Assembly: GCF_018919145.1 (NCBI RefSeq)
Contig: NZ_JAHLQJ010000007.1
Span: forward strand, 186,001 to 250,000
Source: Paenibacillus brevis
GTDB lineage: Bacteria > Bacillota > Bacilli > Paenibacillales > Paenibacillaceae
Direction: 5' to 3'
Length of the DNA: 64,000 nt
A program made the translations under genes and the position numbers. Below, piece after piece: positions 42,570-51,085 of the stretch. The stretch's first letter is position 1, and each line of letters begins with the position of its first letter. The notes beneath the pieces were generated by a model that had not been told where the DNA came from, made no database searches, and saw only the letters and a list, made by a program, of their open reading frames with translations.

Positions 42570-43487
42570 CTAATCGTTAAGATGCACGCGAACTACAATA
42601 TCTTGATCATGATTACCGAATCCCGCCCCATAGAGCGTCAATCCCCCGGCATTAACCGCATGCTCATCCACCGCGAATCGAAGCGTCCAGAACGGCTCCC
42701 GCAGCTTGAGCTCCCCAAGGGTCACCCCCGACATCGCTTCGCCATCCATAAATGTACCTGATGCGTCAATGCGGATCGTCTTCAATAATCCGTATTGATT
42801 CACGTTTCGATGCCACCACTCCGGCGTAAGCCTGCCCCGCGCGGCTCTTCCGAAATCAGCAGGACTGGTCCATGTCCCCAGGGAGATGCCGTTAAATATG
42901 AACTCGATATCCGAAGGCCAATAGTCTCTTAAGCCAGGGGCTTCCGAGGCGATCTCCATGGAAATTTCAATGGCGTCTGCCGTTTGATCAGCAAGCAGAT
43001 AGTTCGGTATTTTGTATTCAACATACCCCCAGCCAAACCATAGAATAGCCGCATGGACCCGCTCGGGATCAAGAAAATACCGGGGATCATCCCACACTCC
43101 GATCTCTTTCTCGAGCGTGCCGAGCCCGCAGGTAGGATGGACTTCAAACGCAGTGTAATGGCCCACTGAAATAGACTGCTCTCTGATCTTCGCAGCTCTT
43201 TTTACAGAAGGAAGCTCGATCTCGATCGATGTTTCTTTGAGAAAACACATTTTGTGTGTCCCCCCATCGAGCCGAACCCTGCGGCTTCCAATAAGCCCGG
43301 CTTGTTCGAGCTTGCGAACGTGCATAGTAACGATGGAGGGGCTAAGTCCTAAGCGGTCTGCAATATCCTTTACATTCAACTCGGTACCGGCAAGGAGATC
43401 CATGATGCTCCACCTGACTTCACTAGCCAGCGCTTCGTATAACGCCATATACTTTAGTTCCCCGTTCGCTTTAATGATCGCCCTCAT
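42570..43487 (-). CDS. ArsR-type winged-helix transcriptional regulator
   Basis: A 305-residue regulator with an N-terminal winged helix (LASEVRWSIMDLLAGTELNV, then IADRLGLSPSIVTMHVRKLE). The remaining 220 residues form a beta-rich effector domain like those fused to ArsR-type HTHs near glycosidase genes in Paenibacillus. The start codon follows GAGGACAGGAG. It converges on the alpha-galactosidase gene. The first ~15 codons and upstream region are repeated in decayed form at 46566-46640, so a paralogue once existed near the GH43 gene. Confidence 0.8.
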   Translation of the reverse strand: MRAIIKANGELKYMALYEALASEVRWSIMDLLAGTELNVKDIADRLGLSPSIVTMHVRKLEQAGLIGSRRVRLDGGTHKMCFLKETSIEIELPSVKRAAKIREQSISVGHYTAFEVHPTCGLGTLEKEIGVWDDPRYFLDPERVHAAILWFGWGYVEYKIPNYLLADQTADAIEISMEIASEAPGLRDYWPSDIEFIFNGISLGTWTSPADFGRAARGRLTPEWWHRNVNQYGLLKTIRIDASGTFMDGEAMSGVTLGELKLREPFWTLRFAVDEHAVNAGGLTLYGAGFGNHDQDIVVRVHLND

Positions 43488-43852
43488 CTCCTGTCCTCAT
43501 CCCTTGAAATCACATATATATTATATGAGATAAACTACTTACTTAATTTTACGTTCTGGGGGCAACGTGTGAAGTGTGCTTACGATCGCTGTTATTCGCG
43601 GATTTCTCTAATTGAACTAAGTTATTATACAGTAGAAATCCACTCATAAAGGCGAACGCTTACGCTTCTTCAGCACACTTCACACTCATGCCCTTTCTAC
43701 GTGGTTTTATAGTTCAACTTATATAAGTTATAAGATTTAACAGGAGCCATCAAGCAAATAAATGACCGGTATTACCTCATGTGTCTCATAGCGGTTGAAG
43801 CATACTCCGGATAAGGCAAAAATTATATATGGTGATCGGGCTCGCTATAAAT
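43488..43852. other. Intergenic region with a MITE-like repeat and a glycosidase gene scrap
   Basis: Holds the promoter of the ArsR-type gene (about 43500-43550), the palindromic element at 43561-43692 and, at about 43756-43785, a short stretch whose ATAAATGACCGGTATTACC part closely resembles ATAAATGGCCGGTATTACC inside the GH43 gene at 47353. No gene is seen. Confidence 0.5.
43561..43692. mobile_element. MITE-like palindromic element, complete copy
   Basis: Terminal inverted repeats GTGTGAAGTGTGCT (43567-43580) and AGCACACTTCACAC (43672-43685) are exact, with GGCA/TGCC at the outer ends. An inner pair GGATTTCT/AGAAATCC (43600-43607 and 43634-43641) makes it fold further. There is no coding capacity. 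A related, right-truncated copy lies at 49273-49370. Confidence 0.65.
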
Positions 43853-43913
43853 AAAAAAACTCCCTCGCTGGAGAAGGTCTGCATTAGCAAACCGCCTGCA
43901 ATAAGGGAGTTTT
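43853..43913 (-). terminator. Terminator of the ccpN-ppsR-glpX unit
   Basis: AAAACTCCCT and AGGGAGTTTT enclose a loop of about 38 bases. On the minus strand the second arm runs into TTTTTTT. It lies 20 bases after the glpX stop. Confidence 0.7.
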
Positions 43914-43933
43914 CTCTACGACTGTTATTTCGA

Positions 43934-44911
43934 TCACATCGCCGCCTCAGCTATGGTCCCGATCTTCGCCCCGCTCAAATGATGAATCGTACGCAAATAG
44001 CTCACTGTTCCGTTCAAGGAGTGCATAATGACCGAATGGGTTTCGGCCCTTCGGTTCGACAAATAGCGCACGCCGTTCAGCAAATCGCCCTGCGTTACAC
44101 CGGTTGCAACGAACAGCACGTTCCCGTGTCCCACCATATCGTCCATCGTGAGCAGCTTCAGCGGATCCTTCATGCCCATCGCTATGCACCGTTCATACTC
44201 CTCGGTCGTATCCGGAATCAATCGCCCTTGCATTTCTCCGCCAAGGCATTTCAGCGCTGCCGCGGCCAGTACGCCTTCCGGAGCGCCCCCGGAGCCAACG
44301 TACATATCGACTTCGCTCTCCACCGCAGCTTCTATGGCTCCCATCACGTCGCCGTGCCCGAGCAGTTTGATCCGTACTCCCGCGTCGCGCAAAGCGGAGA
44401 TCATCTCCCGGTGGCGCAGCCGATCCAGGATCGATACGGTCATTTCGGATAGCGGCTTCTGTAAAATTTCTGACGCTTTGGCCAGTATAACGCTGATGTG
44501 ATCGTTCAGCGAGAGTCTACCGGCCAGCTCCGGCCCAACTGCCAGCTTCGCCATGTACATATCCGGCGCATGGAGCAAATTTCCTTCCGGAGCGGCGGCG
44601 ATTACAGAAATCGCGTTGTTAAGTCCGTTTGCCACCGTCTCGGTCCCTTCCAGCGGATCGACGGCAATATCAATTTTCGGGCCGCGGCGGCTGCCGACCT
44701 TCTCTCCGATATACAGCATCGGCGCCTCGTCCATCTCTCCTTCGCCAATCACGACGGTCCCGTCCATGTCTACGGAATGAAACATTCTCCGAATAGTCAT
44801 CGTTGCTGCCTCGTCTGCGCTGTGTTTGTTGCCTCTTCCCGTCCAGCAGGCTGCCTCCAGCGCTGCAGCCTCCGTGATTCGCGCTAATTCCATAGCAATA
44901 TGACGTTCCAT
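43934..44911 (-). CDS. glpX: Class II fructose-1,6-bisphosphatase
   Basis: A 325-residue GlpX-type enzyme that dephosphorylates fructose 1,6-bisphosphate in gluconeogenesis. Metal- and substrate-binding motifs are visible: VVIGEGEMDEAPML near residue 57, VDPLEGTETVANG near 86 and GSGGAPEGVLAAAAL near 190. Length is normal for the family. ATG with GGAGG. It lies 15 bases downstream of the pyruvate phosphate dikinase regulator gene, itself downstream of ccpN, so a gluconeogenic enzyme is encoded together with gluconeogenic control genes. Confidence 0.93.
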   Translation of the reverse strand: MERHIAMELARITEAAALEAACWTGRGNKHSADEAATMTIRRMFHSVDMDGTVVIGEGEMDEAPMLYIGEKVGSRRGPKIDIAVDPLEGTETVANGLNNAISVIAAAPEGNLLHAPDMYMAKLAVGPELAGRLSLNDHISVILAKASEILQKPLSEMTVSILDRLRHREMISALRDAGVRIKLLGHGDVMGAIEAAVESEVDMYVGSGGAPEGVLAAAALKCLGGEMQGRLIPDTTEEYERCIAMGMKDPLKLLTMDDMVGHGNVLFVATGVTQGDLLNGVRYLSNRRAETHSVIMHSLNGTVSYLRTIHHLSGAKIGTIAEAAM

Positions 44912-44926
44912 CGTTCTCCCTCCAAT

Positions 44927-45739
44927 TTATCTTTGTCTGATTTGCTTCATAACAAATACGGCCGTCTCCTCAATCGCCTTTCCTGTGATGTCTATAATGG
45001 GACAGCCCAGCGATTCGTACAGGTCTAACGCGTAGTCGAGCTCCTGCCGCACCCGCTCCAATGAAGCGTAGTGAGCCTGGTCAGGCAGCCCCAGTGACTT
45101 GAGCCGCTCGGCCCGGATATTAACCAGCTGCTCCGCATCGATTGTCAATCCAACGAGCTTCGAGCTGCAGACCTCCCTGAGTTGCGTCGGGGGAGCCAAT
45201 TCGGGAACGACGGGATAATTCATCGTCTTGAATCCCTTATGCGCCAAAAAAATCGACAGCGGCGTCTTCGATACCCTGGAGACCCCGAGCAGGACGAGAT
45301 CCGCTTTCAGGATCGCTCCCACGTCTTTGCCGTCATCATTGTTGACCGCAAATTCCACCGCTTCCACCCGGCGAAAATAATCCTCGTCCAGTCGATGCAG
45401 CAGGCCGGGCAGCCGCTTCGGCGTATCCTTAAACGTGTCAATAAATGCCTGCATCATCGGCCCCATAATATCGACGGCTCGAACATTCAGCCTGACCGCT
45501 TCTTCCCGAATTGCTTCTCTGAGCTCCGGCTGGACAAGCGTGTAGGCGACGAAGCCGCCGCGCTGATGTACTTCATCCATCACGGCGCTGATTTCGTCTT
45601 CCGTGCGGACGTTCATAACCCGCTTGATTTCCGTATTCGGCTGCTCGAACTGCCGAAGTGTAGCCCGTACGACCGCTTCCGCAGTTTCACCGACCGAGTC
45701 CGAGCAAATGACTATGAAGTGAGCCTGTTCCGGGTTCAT
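44927..45739 (-). CDS. ppsR: Pyruvate, phosphate dikinase regulatory protein
   Basis: A 270-residue bifunctional kinase/pyrophosphorylase of the DUF299 family (YqfL in Bacillus subtilis) that inactivates and reactivates pyruvate phosphate dikinase or PEP synthase by phosphotransfer. The N-terminal signature CSDSVGETAEAVVRA and the P-loop-like LGVSRVSKTPLSIFLA (about 150-165) are both present. ATG with GGGAGG. It follows ccpN by 13 bases, the same order as ccpN-yqfL in Bacillus. Confidence 0.92.
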   Translation of the reverse strand: MNPEQAHFIVICSDSVGETAEAVVRATLRQFEQPNTEIKRVMNVRTEDEISAVMDEVHQRGGFVAYTLVQPELREAIREEAVRLNVRAVDIMGPMMQAFIDTFKDTPKRLPGLLHRLDEDYFRRVEAVEFAVNNDDGKDVGAILKADLVLLGVSRVSKTPLSIFLAHKGFKTMNYPVVPELAPPTQLREVCSSKLVGLTIDAEQLVNIRAERLKSLGLPDQAHYASLERVRQELDYALDLYESLGCPIIDITGKAIEETAVFVMKQIRQR

Positions 45740-45752
45740 CCCATTCCTCCCG

Positions 45753-46370
45753 TTAATTCTCTGCTACTATTCCGAGCAGCATTTTAATGATATTCGTCTT
45801 GGAGATCCGCCCTACGACCTTCCATTCCCCTTCTATGCCGCTTGGCGCCGGGACCACAACAGGCAAGCTGTCAATCTGATAAGCGATGATTTTCCGGGCG
45901 GCCTCCAGCACCGTGTCATCAGGCAGAACCGTAATCATGTTGGCCTTCCGCGTCATAATAAAGCTCACCGGCATCGTCGATGCCGAGGCATTCCCGAGCG
46001 TGACTTTCAGCAGATCCTTGCGTGAGACAATCCCCGAGAGCAGGCCGCCCTCATCCGTCACGATCAGGTGCCCGACATTTTCAAGAAAGAGCGTCACCAC
46101 CGCTTCCTGAATTGTCGTTGTTTCACGAACGATTACCGGTACGCCATGAACGTCGCCAACCTTCATTTCCAGTAAATGCTTCATGCTTCCATTTTCCGTC
46201 TGGGCTCTTTGACCCAGAAAATACCCTACCTTCGGCTTGGCATCGATATAATCGAGCATCACCAGCACCGACAGGTCCGAACGAATCGTCGGACGCGTCA
46301 AATTCAGCATTTCCGCGATCTGCTCACCGGTGATGGGGGCGTGTTTTTTCACGATTTTCACAATTTCCAA
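45753..46370 (-). CDS. ccpN: CcpN-like HTH/CBS repressor of gluconeogenic genes
   Basis: A CcpN (YqzB)-family regulator: an N-terminal winged helix (PITGEQIAEMLNLTRPTIRS) and two CBS domains (about 70-130 and 140-200). In Bacillus subtilis it represses gluconeogenic genes on glucose. The coordinate given starts at a TTG, but conserved sequence (PIKLTSRQLEIVKIV) continues nine codons upstream in frame to 46397. There the first codons are ATT and ATC next to a GGAGG, with no ATG, GTG or TTG. The real start is therefore probably a non-standard codon, with about 9 more residues. Confidence 0.88.
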   Translation of the reverse strand: MEIVKIVKKHAPITGEQIAEMLNLTRPTIRSDLSVLVMLDYIDAKPKVGYFLGQRAQTENGSMKHLLEMKVGDVHGVPVIVRETTTIQEAVVTLFLENVGHLIVTDEGGLLSGIVSRKDLLKVTLGNASASTMPVSFIMTRKANMITVLPDDTVLEAARKIIAYQIDSLPVVVPAPSGIEGEWKVVGRISKTNIIKMLLGIVAEN

Positions 46371-46397
46371 CTGGCGTGATGTCAGCTTGATAGGAAT

Positions 46398-46814
46398 CCC
46401 TCCGTTTCCGGATTTGTGCCGCTTGCTCGCAGCAGTGTTGCCTGCTCCTCCTCTCCATCTTCATAAATTGGAAAGTTAATGGTTATATAGTACGTCATAA
46501 TTAAATGAAATGCAATAATTAATACGTACTATTTTGATTAGAGTGGCCTATAAAAGGAAAGAGTCTCATATACTTCGGTTTCCCGTTCGCTTTAATGATC
46601 GCTCTTTTCTCCTGTCCTCGTCTGTTGAAATCACATATTTATTAATTTAAAAGATTTAGCAGAAACCACCTGGCTTATCTCATTGCAAGCTTTAAGCCGA
46701 TGCTGTTTAATCTCCTTATACAAGATGAATATATGAATTGTATTTTGCTCATCTTCTATAGGGACTACCCCATTAAATTTCCATGCATGTGAATTCATAA
46801 AAGAGGTGGATACG
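46398..46814. other. Intergenic region with relics
   Basis: About 415 bases. It holds the ccpN promoter near 46440-46540. At 46566-46640 is a decayed copy of the ArsR-type gene start (compare 43445-43520). A minus-strand frame of about 55 codons (46631-46797, beginning MNSHAWKFNGVVPIEDEQ) directly precedes that copy and may be another relic. The GH43 promoter must overlap this area. Confidence 0.45.
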
Positions 46815-48305
46815 ATGAAATACAATAACCCGGTGATCAAAGGCTTCTATCCAGACCCCAGCATTTGTAAAGCAGACGGTACCTATTACCTGGTTTGCAG
46901 TTCTTTTCAGTACTTTCCGGGCGTTCCGATATTTGAGAGCAAGGACCTGATTAACTGGAAACAAATCGGCCATTGCCTGACCCGGGAGAGTCAGATTCAG
47001 CTCGGCCAGGTGGGGAGTTCTGGCGGAGTATTCGCTCCGACGATCCGTCACCACAACGGGCGCTTCTACATGACCACGACCAACGACACGACGCATCAAA
47101 ATTTCTATGTTTGGACAGACGACATTTACGGCGAATGGTCTGAAGCGATCTATGTGGATCAAGGGGGAATCGATCCTGATTTGTATTTTGAAGATGATAA
47201 GGTCTTCTTTATGAGCAACGGAACGGACGACAACGGGATGGGCGGCGTTGTTCAGTGCGAGATTGATATTAAGACGGGCGGCAAGCTGTCTCCAAGCCGT
47301 TCGATCTGGCAAGGGACGGGCGGACGATACTTGGAAAGCCCCCATATGTATAAAATAAATGGCCGGTATTACCTCATGGCGGCCGAAGGAGGGACGGAAT
47401 ATGGCCATATGGTCGTTTATGCCCGGGGAGAAGCAGTTTCCGGCCCCTTCGAAGCTTATCCAAACAACCCTGTACTGACCAATCGCAATCTGAGCGGTTA
47501 TGAGCTGCAGGGGGTAGGTCATGGCGACCTCCTTCAAGATCATGAGGGAAACTGGTGGATGCTCCATCTGGGCTTCCGCCAAACCGGCCGTTGGCTTACC
47601 TACCATCATCTAGGCCGCGAAGTGTTCCTTACGCCGATTACGTTTGGCGAGGACGGCTGGTTTACGGCAGGACATAACGGTACTACGCTTTCGAGTTTTG
47701 AGACCGATCGAATCCCGAGTAACGTCATCCAGCAGGAGAAAAAGACCTTTACTTTCGGAAATACGGATTGGAATCTGGATTGGTGCTATCTCCGTCACCC
47801 TAGGACAGATAATTATCTGCTCGAATCCGATCGACTGCAGCTCAAAGGGACCGACATATCGCTGGATACTCCTGCATCCCCGACATTTATAGGCCTCCGC
47901 CAAAAGGACTTCAACGCTGAGATCACTTGCGATGTTCAGCTAACCAACGGCGAGGCCGGCATTACACTCTATATGGATGAGAATCATCATTATGATTTAG
48001 CTGTACGCAAAGACGAGAAGGGATGCAAGGTGATCGAGCGCCTGAATATCGGCGATATCAAATCCATTGAGCATGAAGCAGACCTGGGGAGCGGCGACCG
48101 GGCTACGCTGATTATACGGTCCAGTCATGAGCGCTATAGCTTCCTCCTTCGCAAAGACGGCAAGGACATCTCCCTGGGTACGGCACAGACCAGATACCTT
48201 TCCTCTGAGGTTGCTGGAGGATTCACAGGCGTGCTCATCGGTTTATATGCCTATGGAGAAGGTTCTATGGCGGATTTTTCGCAATTCAAATGCGAATATT
48301 TCTAG
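46815..48305 (+). CDS. GH43 beta-xylosidase-like glycosidase
   Basis: A 496-residue family 43 glycosidase. The catalytic base Asp is in KGFYPDPSIC near residue 12, the pKa-modulating Asp in GIDPDLYFEDD near 117, and the acid Glu in YLESPHMYK near 176. The C-terminal 190 residues form the concanavalin-like beta-sandwich of beta-xylosidases/arabinofuranosidases. There is no signal peptide, so it probably cleaves xylo-oligosaccharides inside the cell. The ATG five bases after GAGGTGG was chosen over a GTG three codons earlier. It is a single gene. Confidence 0.87.
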   Translation: MKYNNPVIKGFYPDPSICKADGTYYLVCSSFQYFPGVPIFESKDLINWKQIGHCLTRESQIQLGQVGSSGGVFAPTIRHHNGRFYMTTTNDTTHQNFYVWTDDIYGEWSEAIYVDQGGIDPDLYFEDDKVFFMSNGTDDNGMGGVVQCEIDIKTGGKLSPSRSIWQGTGGRYLESPHMYKINGRYYLMAAEGGTEYGHMVVYARGEAVSGPFEAYPNNPVLTNRNLSGYELQGVGHGDLLQDHEGNWWMLHLGFRQTGRWLTYHHLGREVFLTPITFGEDGWFTAGHNGTTLSSFETDRIPSNVIQQEKKTFTFGNTDWNLDWCYLRHPRTDNYLLESDRLQLKGTDISLDTPASPTFIGLRQKDFNAEITCDVQLTNGEAGITLYMDENHHYDLAVRKDEKGCKVIERLNIGDIKSIEHEADLGSGDRATLIIRSSHERYSFLLRKDGKDISLGTAQTRYLSSEVAGGFTGVLIGLYAYGEGSMADFSQFKCEYF

Positions 48306-48401
48306 TATTCCGGCTGGAGCTGCAATATTCCTCTCAATAACGTTAAGTGTTAGTATATGGAGTAGCTAGTAAGCTCTTATTGTTCTAAGGAGGTTTTGTG
48401 G

Positions 48402-49271
48402 ATGCTATATCGTAAGCTGGGCAACACGGAAGTAAGCATTCCGGCTATTGGCCAAGGAACTTGGAAATTTGGCGAAGCTAAGCAGCAAGAAAAAGACGAA
48501 ATAGAGGCTTTGCGTTTTGGGATTGAACATGGACTGACACTGATCGATACGGCTGAAGAGTATGCGGGGGGCGGATCCGAGAAGGTGGTTGGCCAAGCCA
48601 TCCATGACATCAGAAATGATGTTTTCCTTGTAACTAAAGTGTCTGCGAAAAATTGTTCTTACAAAGGTGTGCTTGGAGCAGCAGAGGCAAGCTTGGAACG
48701 TTTAAGAACGGACCGCATCGATTTATATTTGCAGCATTGGCCAAGCGAACAATACGAGGTTTCGGAGACCATGGGTGCCATGGCTGAATTAGTCAGCAAG
48801 GGACTAGTCAAATATGTAGGTGTGAGCAACTTTTCCGTTCCATTAATGCAAGAAGCCCAGCATCATCTAGGAGATATACCCTTGGTATGCAATCAACTGC
48901 CTTACCACTTAAATGATAGAAGCATAGAGAGTCAGATTATACCCTTTGCAAAAGAGAACGGAATAACCATCATGGGATATTCGCCATTTGGATTTGCTCC
49001 TCATGTGTTTGGCGGGAAGGGATTCCCTGAAGCAGGCACACCAGAGAGAAGCACATTGGACACCATCGGGGCCAAGTACGGCAAGACAGCCTATCAAGTG
49101 GCGATAAACTGGGTGTTAAGACAGCAAGGATTAGTGACGATCCCTAAAGCCGCGAGCAAGGAACACATCGTTGATAATCTGAATGCTTTGGGCTGGGAAT
49201 TAGATCAAGAGGATATAAACCAGATTGAGAATCACTTTCCGGCGCCTCCAGCTAATGATTCTTCGTATTAG
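48402..49271 (+). CDS. Aldo/keto reductase
   Basis: A 289-residue NAD(P)H-dependent aldo/keto reductase. The catalytic tetrad is visible as Asp and Tyr in DTAEEYAGG (about 46-54), Lys in VFLVTKVS (about 80) and His in LYLQHWP (about 113). The cofactor-binding C-terminal segment contains TIPKAASKEHIVDN. Substrate unknown. The ATG lies eight bases after AAGGAGG. The gene starts about 95 bases after the GH43 gene and may act on sugars, which is speculation. Confidence 0.88.
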   Translation: MLYRKLGNTEVSIPAIGQGTWKFGEAKQQEKDEIEALRFGIEHGLTLIDTAEEYAGGGSEKVVGQAIHDIRNDVFLVTKVSAKNCSYKGVLGAAEASLERLRTDRIDLYLQHWPSEQYEVSETMGAMAELVSKGLVKYVGVSNFSVPLMQEAQHHLGDIPLVCNQLPYHLNDRSIESQIIPFAKENGITIMGYSPFGFAPHVFGGKGFPEAGTPERSTLDTIGAKYGKTAYQVAINWVLRQQGLVTIPKAASKEHIVDNLNALGWELDQEDINQIENHFPAPPANDSSY

Positions 49272-49272
49272 A

Positions 49273-49370
49273 GGCAACGTGTGAAGTGTGCTTTCGATCA
49301 CTGTTGTTCACGGATTTCTTTGATTTGAATAAATCATAGCAAGGCAGAAATCCATTCACAAAGGCATAAC
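49273..49370. mobile_element. MITE-like element, truncated copy
   Basis: Begins two bases after the aldo/keto reductase stop with GGCAACGTGTGAAGTGTGCT, as in the copy at 43561, and keeps the inner GGATTTCT/AGAAATCC pair, but the right terminal repeat is missing. Confidence 0.6.
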
Positions 49371-49437
49371 CAAGTCCCTCAATTCAATCAGAGCCACCTG
49401 ACAGGCTTTTGAAACAGTCTTTTTACTTTGACGAAAA

Positions 49438-49461
49438 GGGAGCAGCACAATGCTGCCCCTC
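49438..49461 (-). terminator. Terminator of the ABC transporter operon
   Basis: On the minus strand GGGGCAGCA and TGCTGCTCCC pair around a short loop and run into TTTTC. It lies just after the permease stop. Confidence 0.7.
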
Positions 49462-49468
49462 TACGCGT

Positions 49469-50248
49469 TTACCGTTTGACCGCGGATGAACTAACGACCC
49501 CGTACCGCCATAATACTTTACTGCCGAACCAGCCGAATAATCGGTCCGTGATGAAGCCCATCAAGCCTAGTGAAATCAAGCCGACGAAAATCCAGTCCGT
49601 ACGGAAAAACAGCCGTGAATTCCAGATCAAGAAGCCGACCCCTTCGTTCGCGGCGATCATTTCTGCGCCGACGATCGCCATATAGGAGGTGCCCATGGCG
49701 AGCCGGACTCCGGTGAATATATAGGGTGCCGTAGCTGGCACAATCACATAAATGATGATTTGCCATTCCGAAGCGCCCATGCTGCGGGCGGAGCGGATTT
49801 TGTCCTCCTCGACGGACAGAACGCCTGTCAAGGTGTTCATCATGACGATAAACAAAGTCGCATACAGAATGAGCGCGATCTTGGACTGCTCCCCGATGCC
49901 GAACCAGACCAGAAACAGCGTGATAAAAGCGATCGGGGGAATAAATCGGATGAAGTTCAACAGCGGCTCGGCGAAATGGCGAATCGCGTCTACCTTGCCG
50001 ATGATAATGCCGAGCGGAATGGCGATCAGACTGCCGAGTGTCCAGCCGCTCAGAACGCGGACAAAGCTGATTCCGATATATTTTTGCAATGAACCATCCT
50101 TAAGCAGCTCAATCGCTCCATTTATCGTTTGCAGGGGGCTGGGTATCACCTCCGGTCCATAGACCAGCGCGCCTCCTTGCCATGCTGCCAGGACAACAAT
50201 CCAGAGCAGAACGAGACCAGCCCATTTTCTTTTCCACCATACCGTCAT
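49469..50248 (-). CDS. SsuC/TauC-like ABC transporter permease
   Basis: A 259-residue inner-membrane permease with about six transmembrane helices and the BPD_transp EAA-type loop (ARSMGASEWQIIIYVIVPAT, about 145-165), as in nitrate/sulfonate/taurine transporters. ATG with GGGGGAAG. It follows the ATPase gene by 12 bases. Together with the ATPase and lipoprotein it makes a complete importer, probably for a sulfonate or sulfate ester given the neighbouring arylsulfotransferase; the substrate is inferred. Confidence 0.9.
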   Translation of the reverse strand: MTVWWKRKWAGLVLLWIVVLAAWQGGALVYGPEVIPSPLQTINGAIELLKDGSLQKYIGISFVRVLSGWTLGSLIAIPLGIIIGKVDAIRHFAEPLLNFIRFIPPIAFITLFLVWFGIGEQSKIALILYATLFIVMMNTLTGVLSVEEDKIRSARSMGASEWQIIIYVIVPATAPYIFTGVRLAMGTSYMAIVGAEMIAANEGVGFLIWNSRLFFRTDWIFVGLISLGLMGFITDRLFGWFGSKVLWRYGVVSSSAVKR

Positions 50249-50260
50249 ATCTTCTTCCCC

Positions 50261-51070
50261 CTACTCGTCAAAATGCGCCTGAATTTGCTTGTAATATTCA
50301 TAAAATTCCGCCGCTGACACATCTCTAGGATAATCCAGCGGGATCTCGTAGATATGCGAAATTTTTGAGGACGGGCCCTGTGACATGATGCCGATCCGCC
50401 CGCCCAGCAAAATCGCCTCCTGGATATCATGCGTCACGAATACGACCGTTTTCTTCGTCTGACTCCAGATCCGCACCAGCTCCTTCTGCATCGTTCTGCG
50501 AGTCATCGCATCCAGCGCGCCGAACGGTTCATCCATGAGCAGAATTTCCGGGTCATTGGCCAGTACCCTGGCTAACTGGACGCGCTGCTTCATTCCCCCG
50601 GACAGGGCTCTGGGCAGTTTGTCGTCATGCCCCGTCAGTCCGACAAGATCGATGTACCGATCCGATATGGCTCTGCGTTCCCGTTTGGGTACCTTTTTCA
50701 TCTTCAGACCGAATTCAACGTTCTGCCGGACCGTCAACCAGGGAAAAAGCGAGGAGTCCGCCTGCTGGAAGACGACCGCCCGGTCCCGTCCGGGCTTGTC
50801 GATTTCAGCGTCTCCGATTCTGAGCCGTCCGTCCGTTTTTGAAATAAAGCCGGCGATCATATTGAGCAGCGTTGATTTTCCGCAGCCGCTCGGACCGAGC
50901 AGTACAAAAAATTCGCCGCCATTGATGACCAGATCGACATTCTTGATAATGTAATGAATATGGCTGCCTGCAGCGCCGGAATGCTCCCCGTAGCTTTTGT
51001 TCAGGCCTTGAATCGTAATCGTCCGATTCGCTCTTAAAGAATCCTTCTGATGTTGAAGGGCCAATGACAT
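50261..51070 (-). CDS. SsuB/TauB-like ABC transporter ATPase
   Basis: A 269-residue ABC ATPase. Walker A GPSGCGKST (about 59-67), Q-loop VVFQQADSSLFPW, signature ALSGGMKQRVQLA (about 154) and Walker B EILLMDEPFGA are all intact. It energises import by the permease and binding protein encoded on either side. GGAGG site 8 bases before the ATG. Confidence 0.92.
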   Translation of the reverse strand: MSLALQHQKDSLRANRTITIQGLNKSYGEHSGAAGSHIHYIIKNVDLVINGGEFFVLLGPSGCGKSTLLNMIAGFISKTDGRLRIGDAEIDKPGRDRAVVFQQADSSLFPWLTVRQNVEFGLKMKKVPKRERRAISDRYIDLVGLTGHDDKLPRALSGGMKQRVQLARVLANDPEILLMDEPFGALDAMTRRTMQKELVRIWSQTKKTVVFVTHDIQEAILLGGRIGIMSQGPSSKISHIYEIPLDYPRDVSAAEFYEYYKQIQAHFDE

Positions 51071-51085
51071 GCGGTTTCCTCCTCT

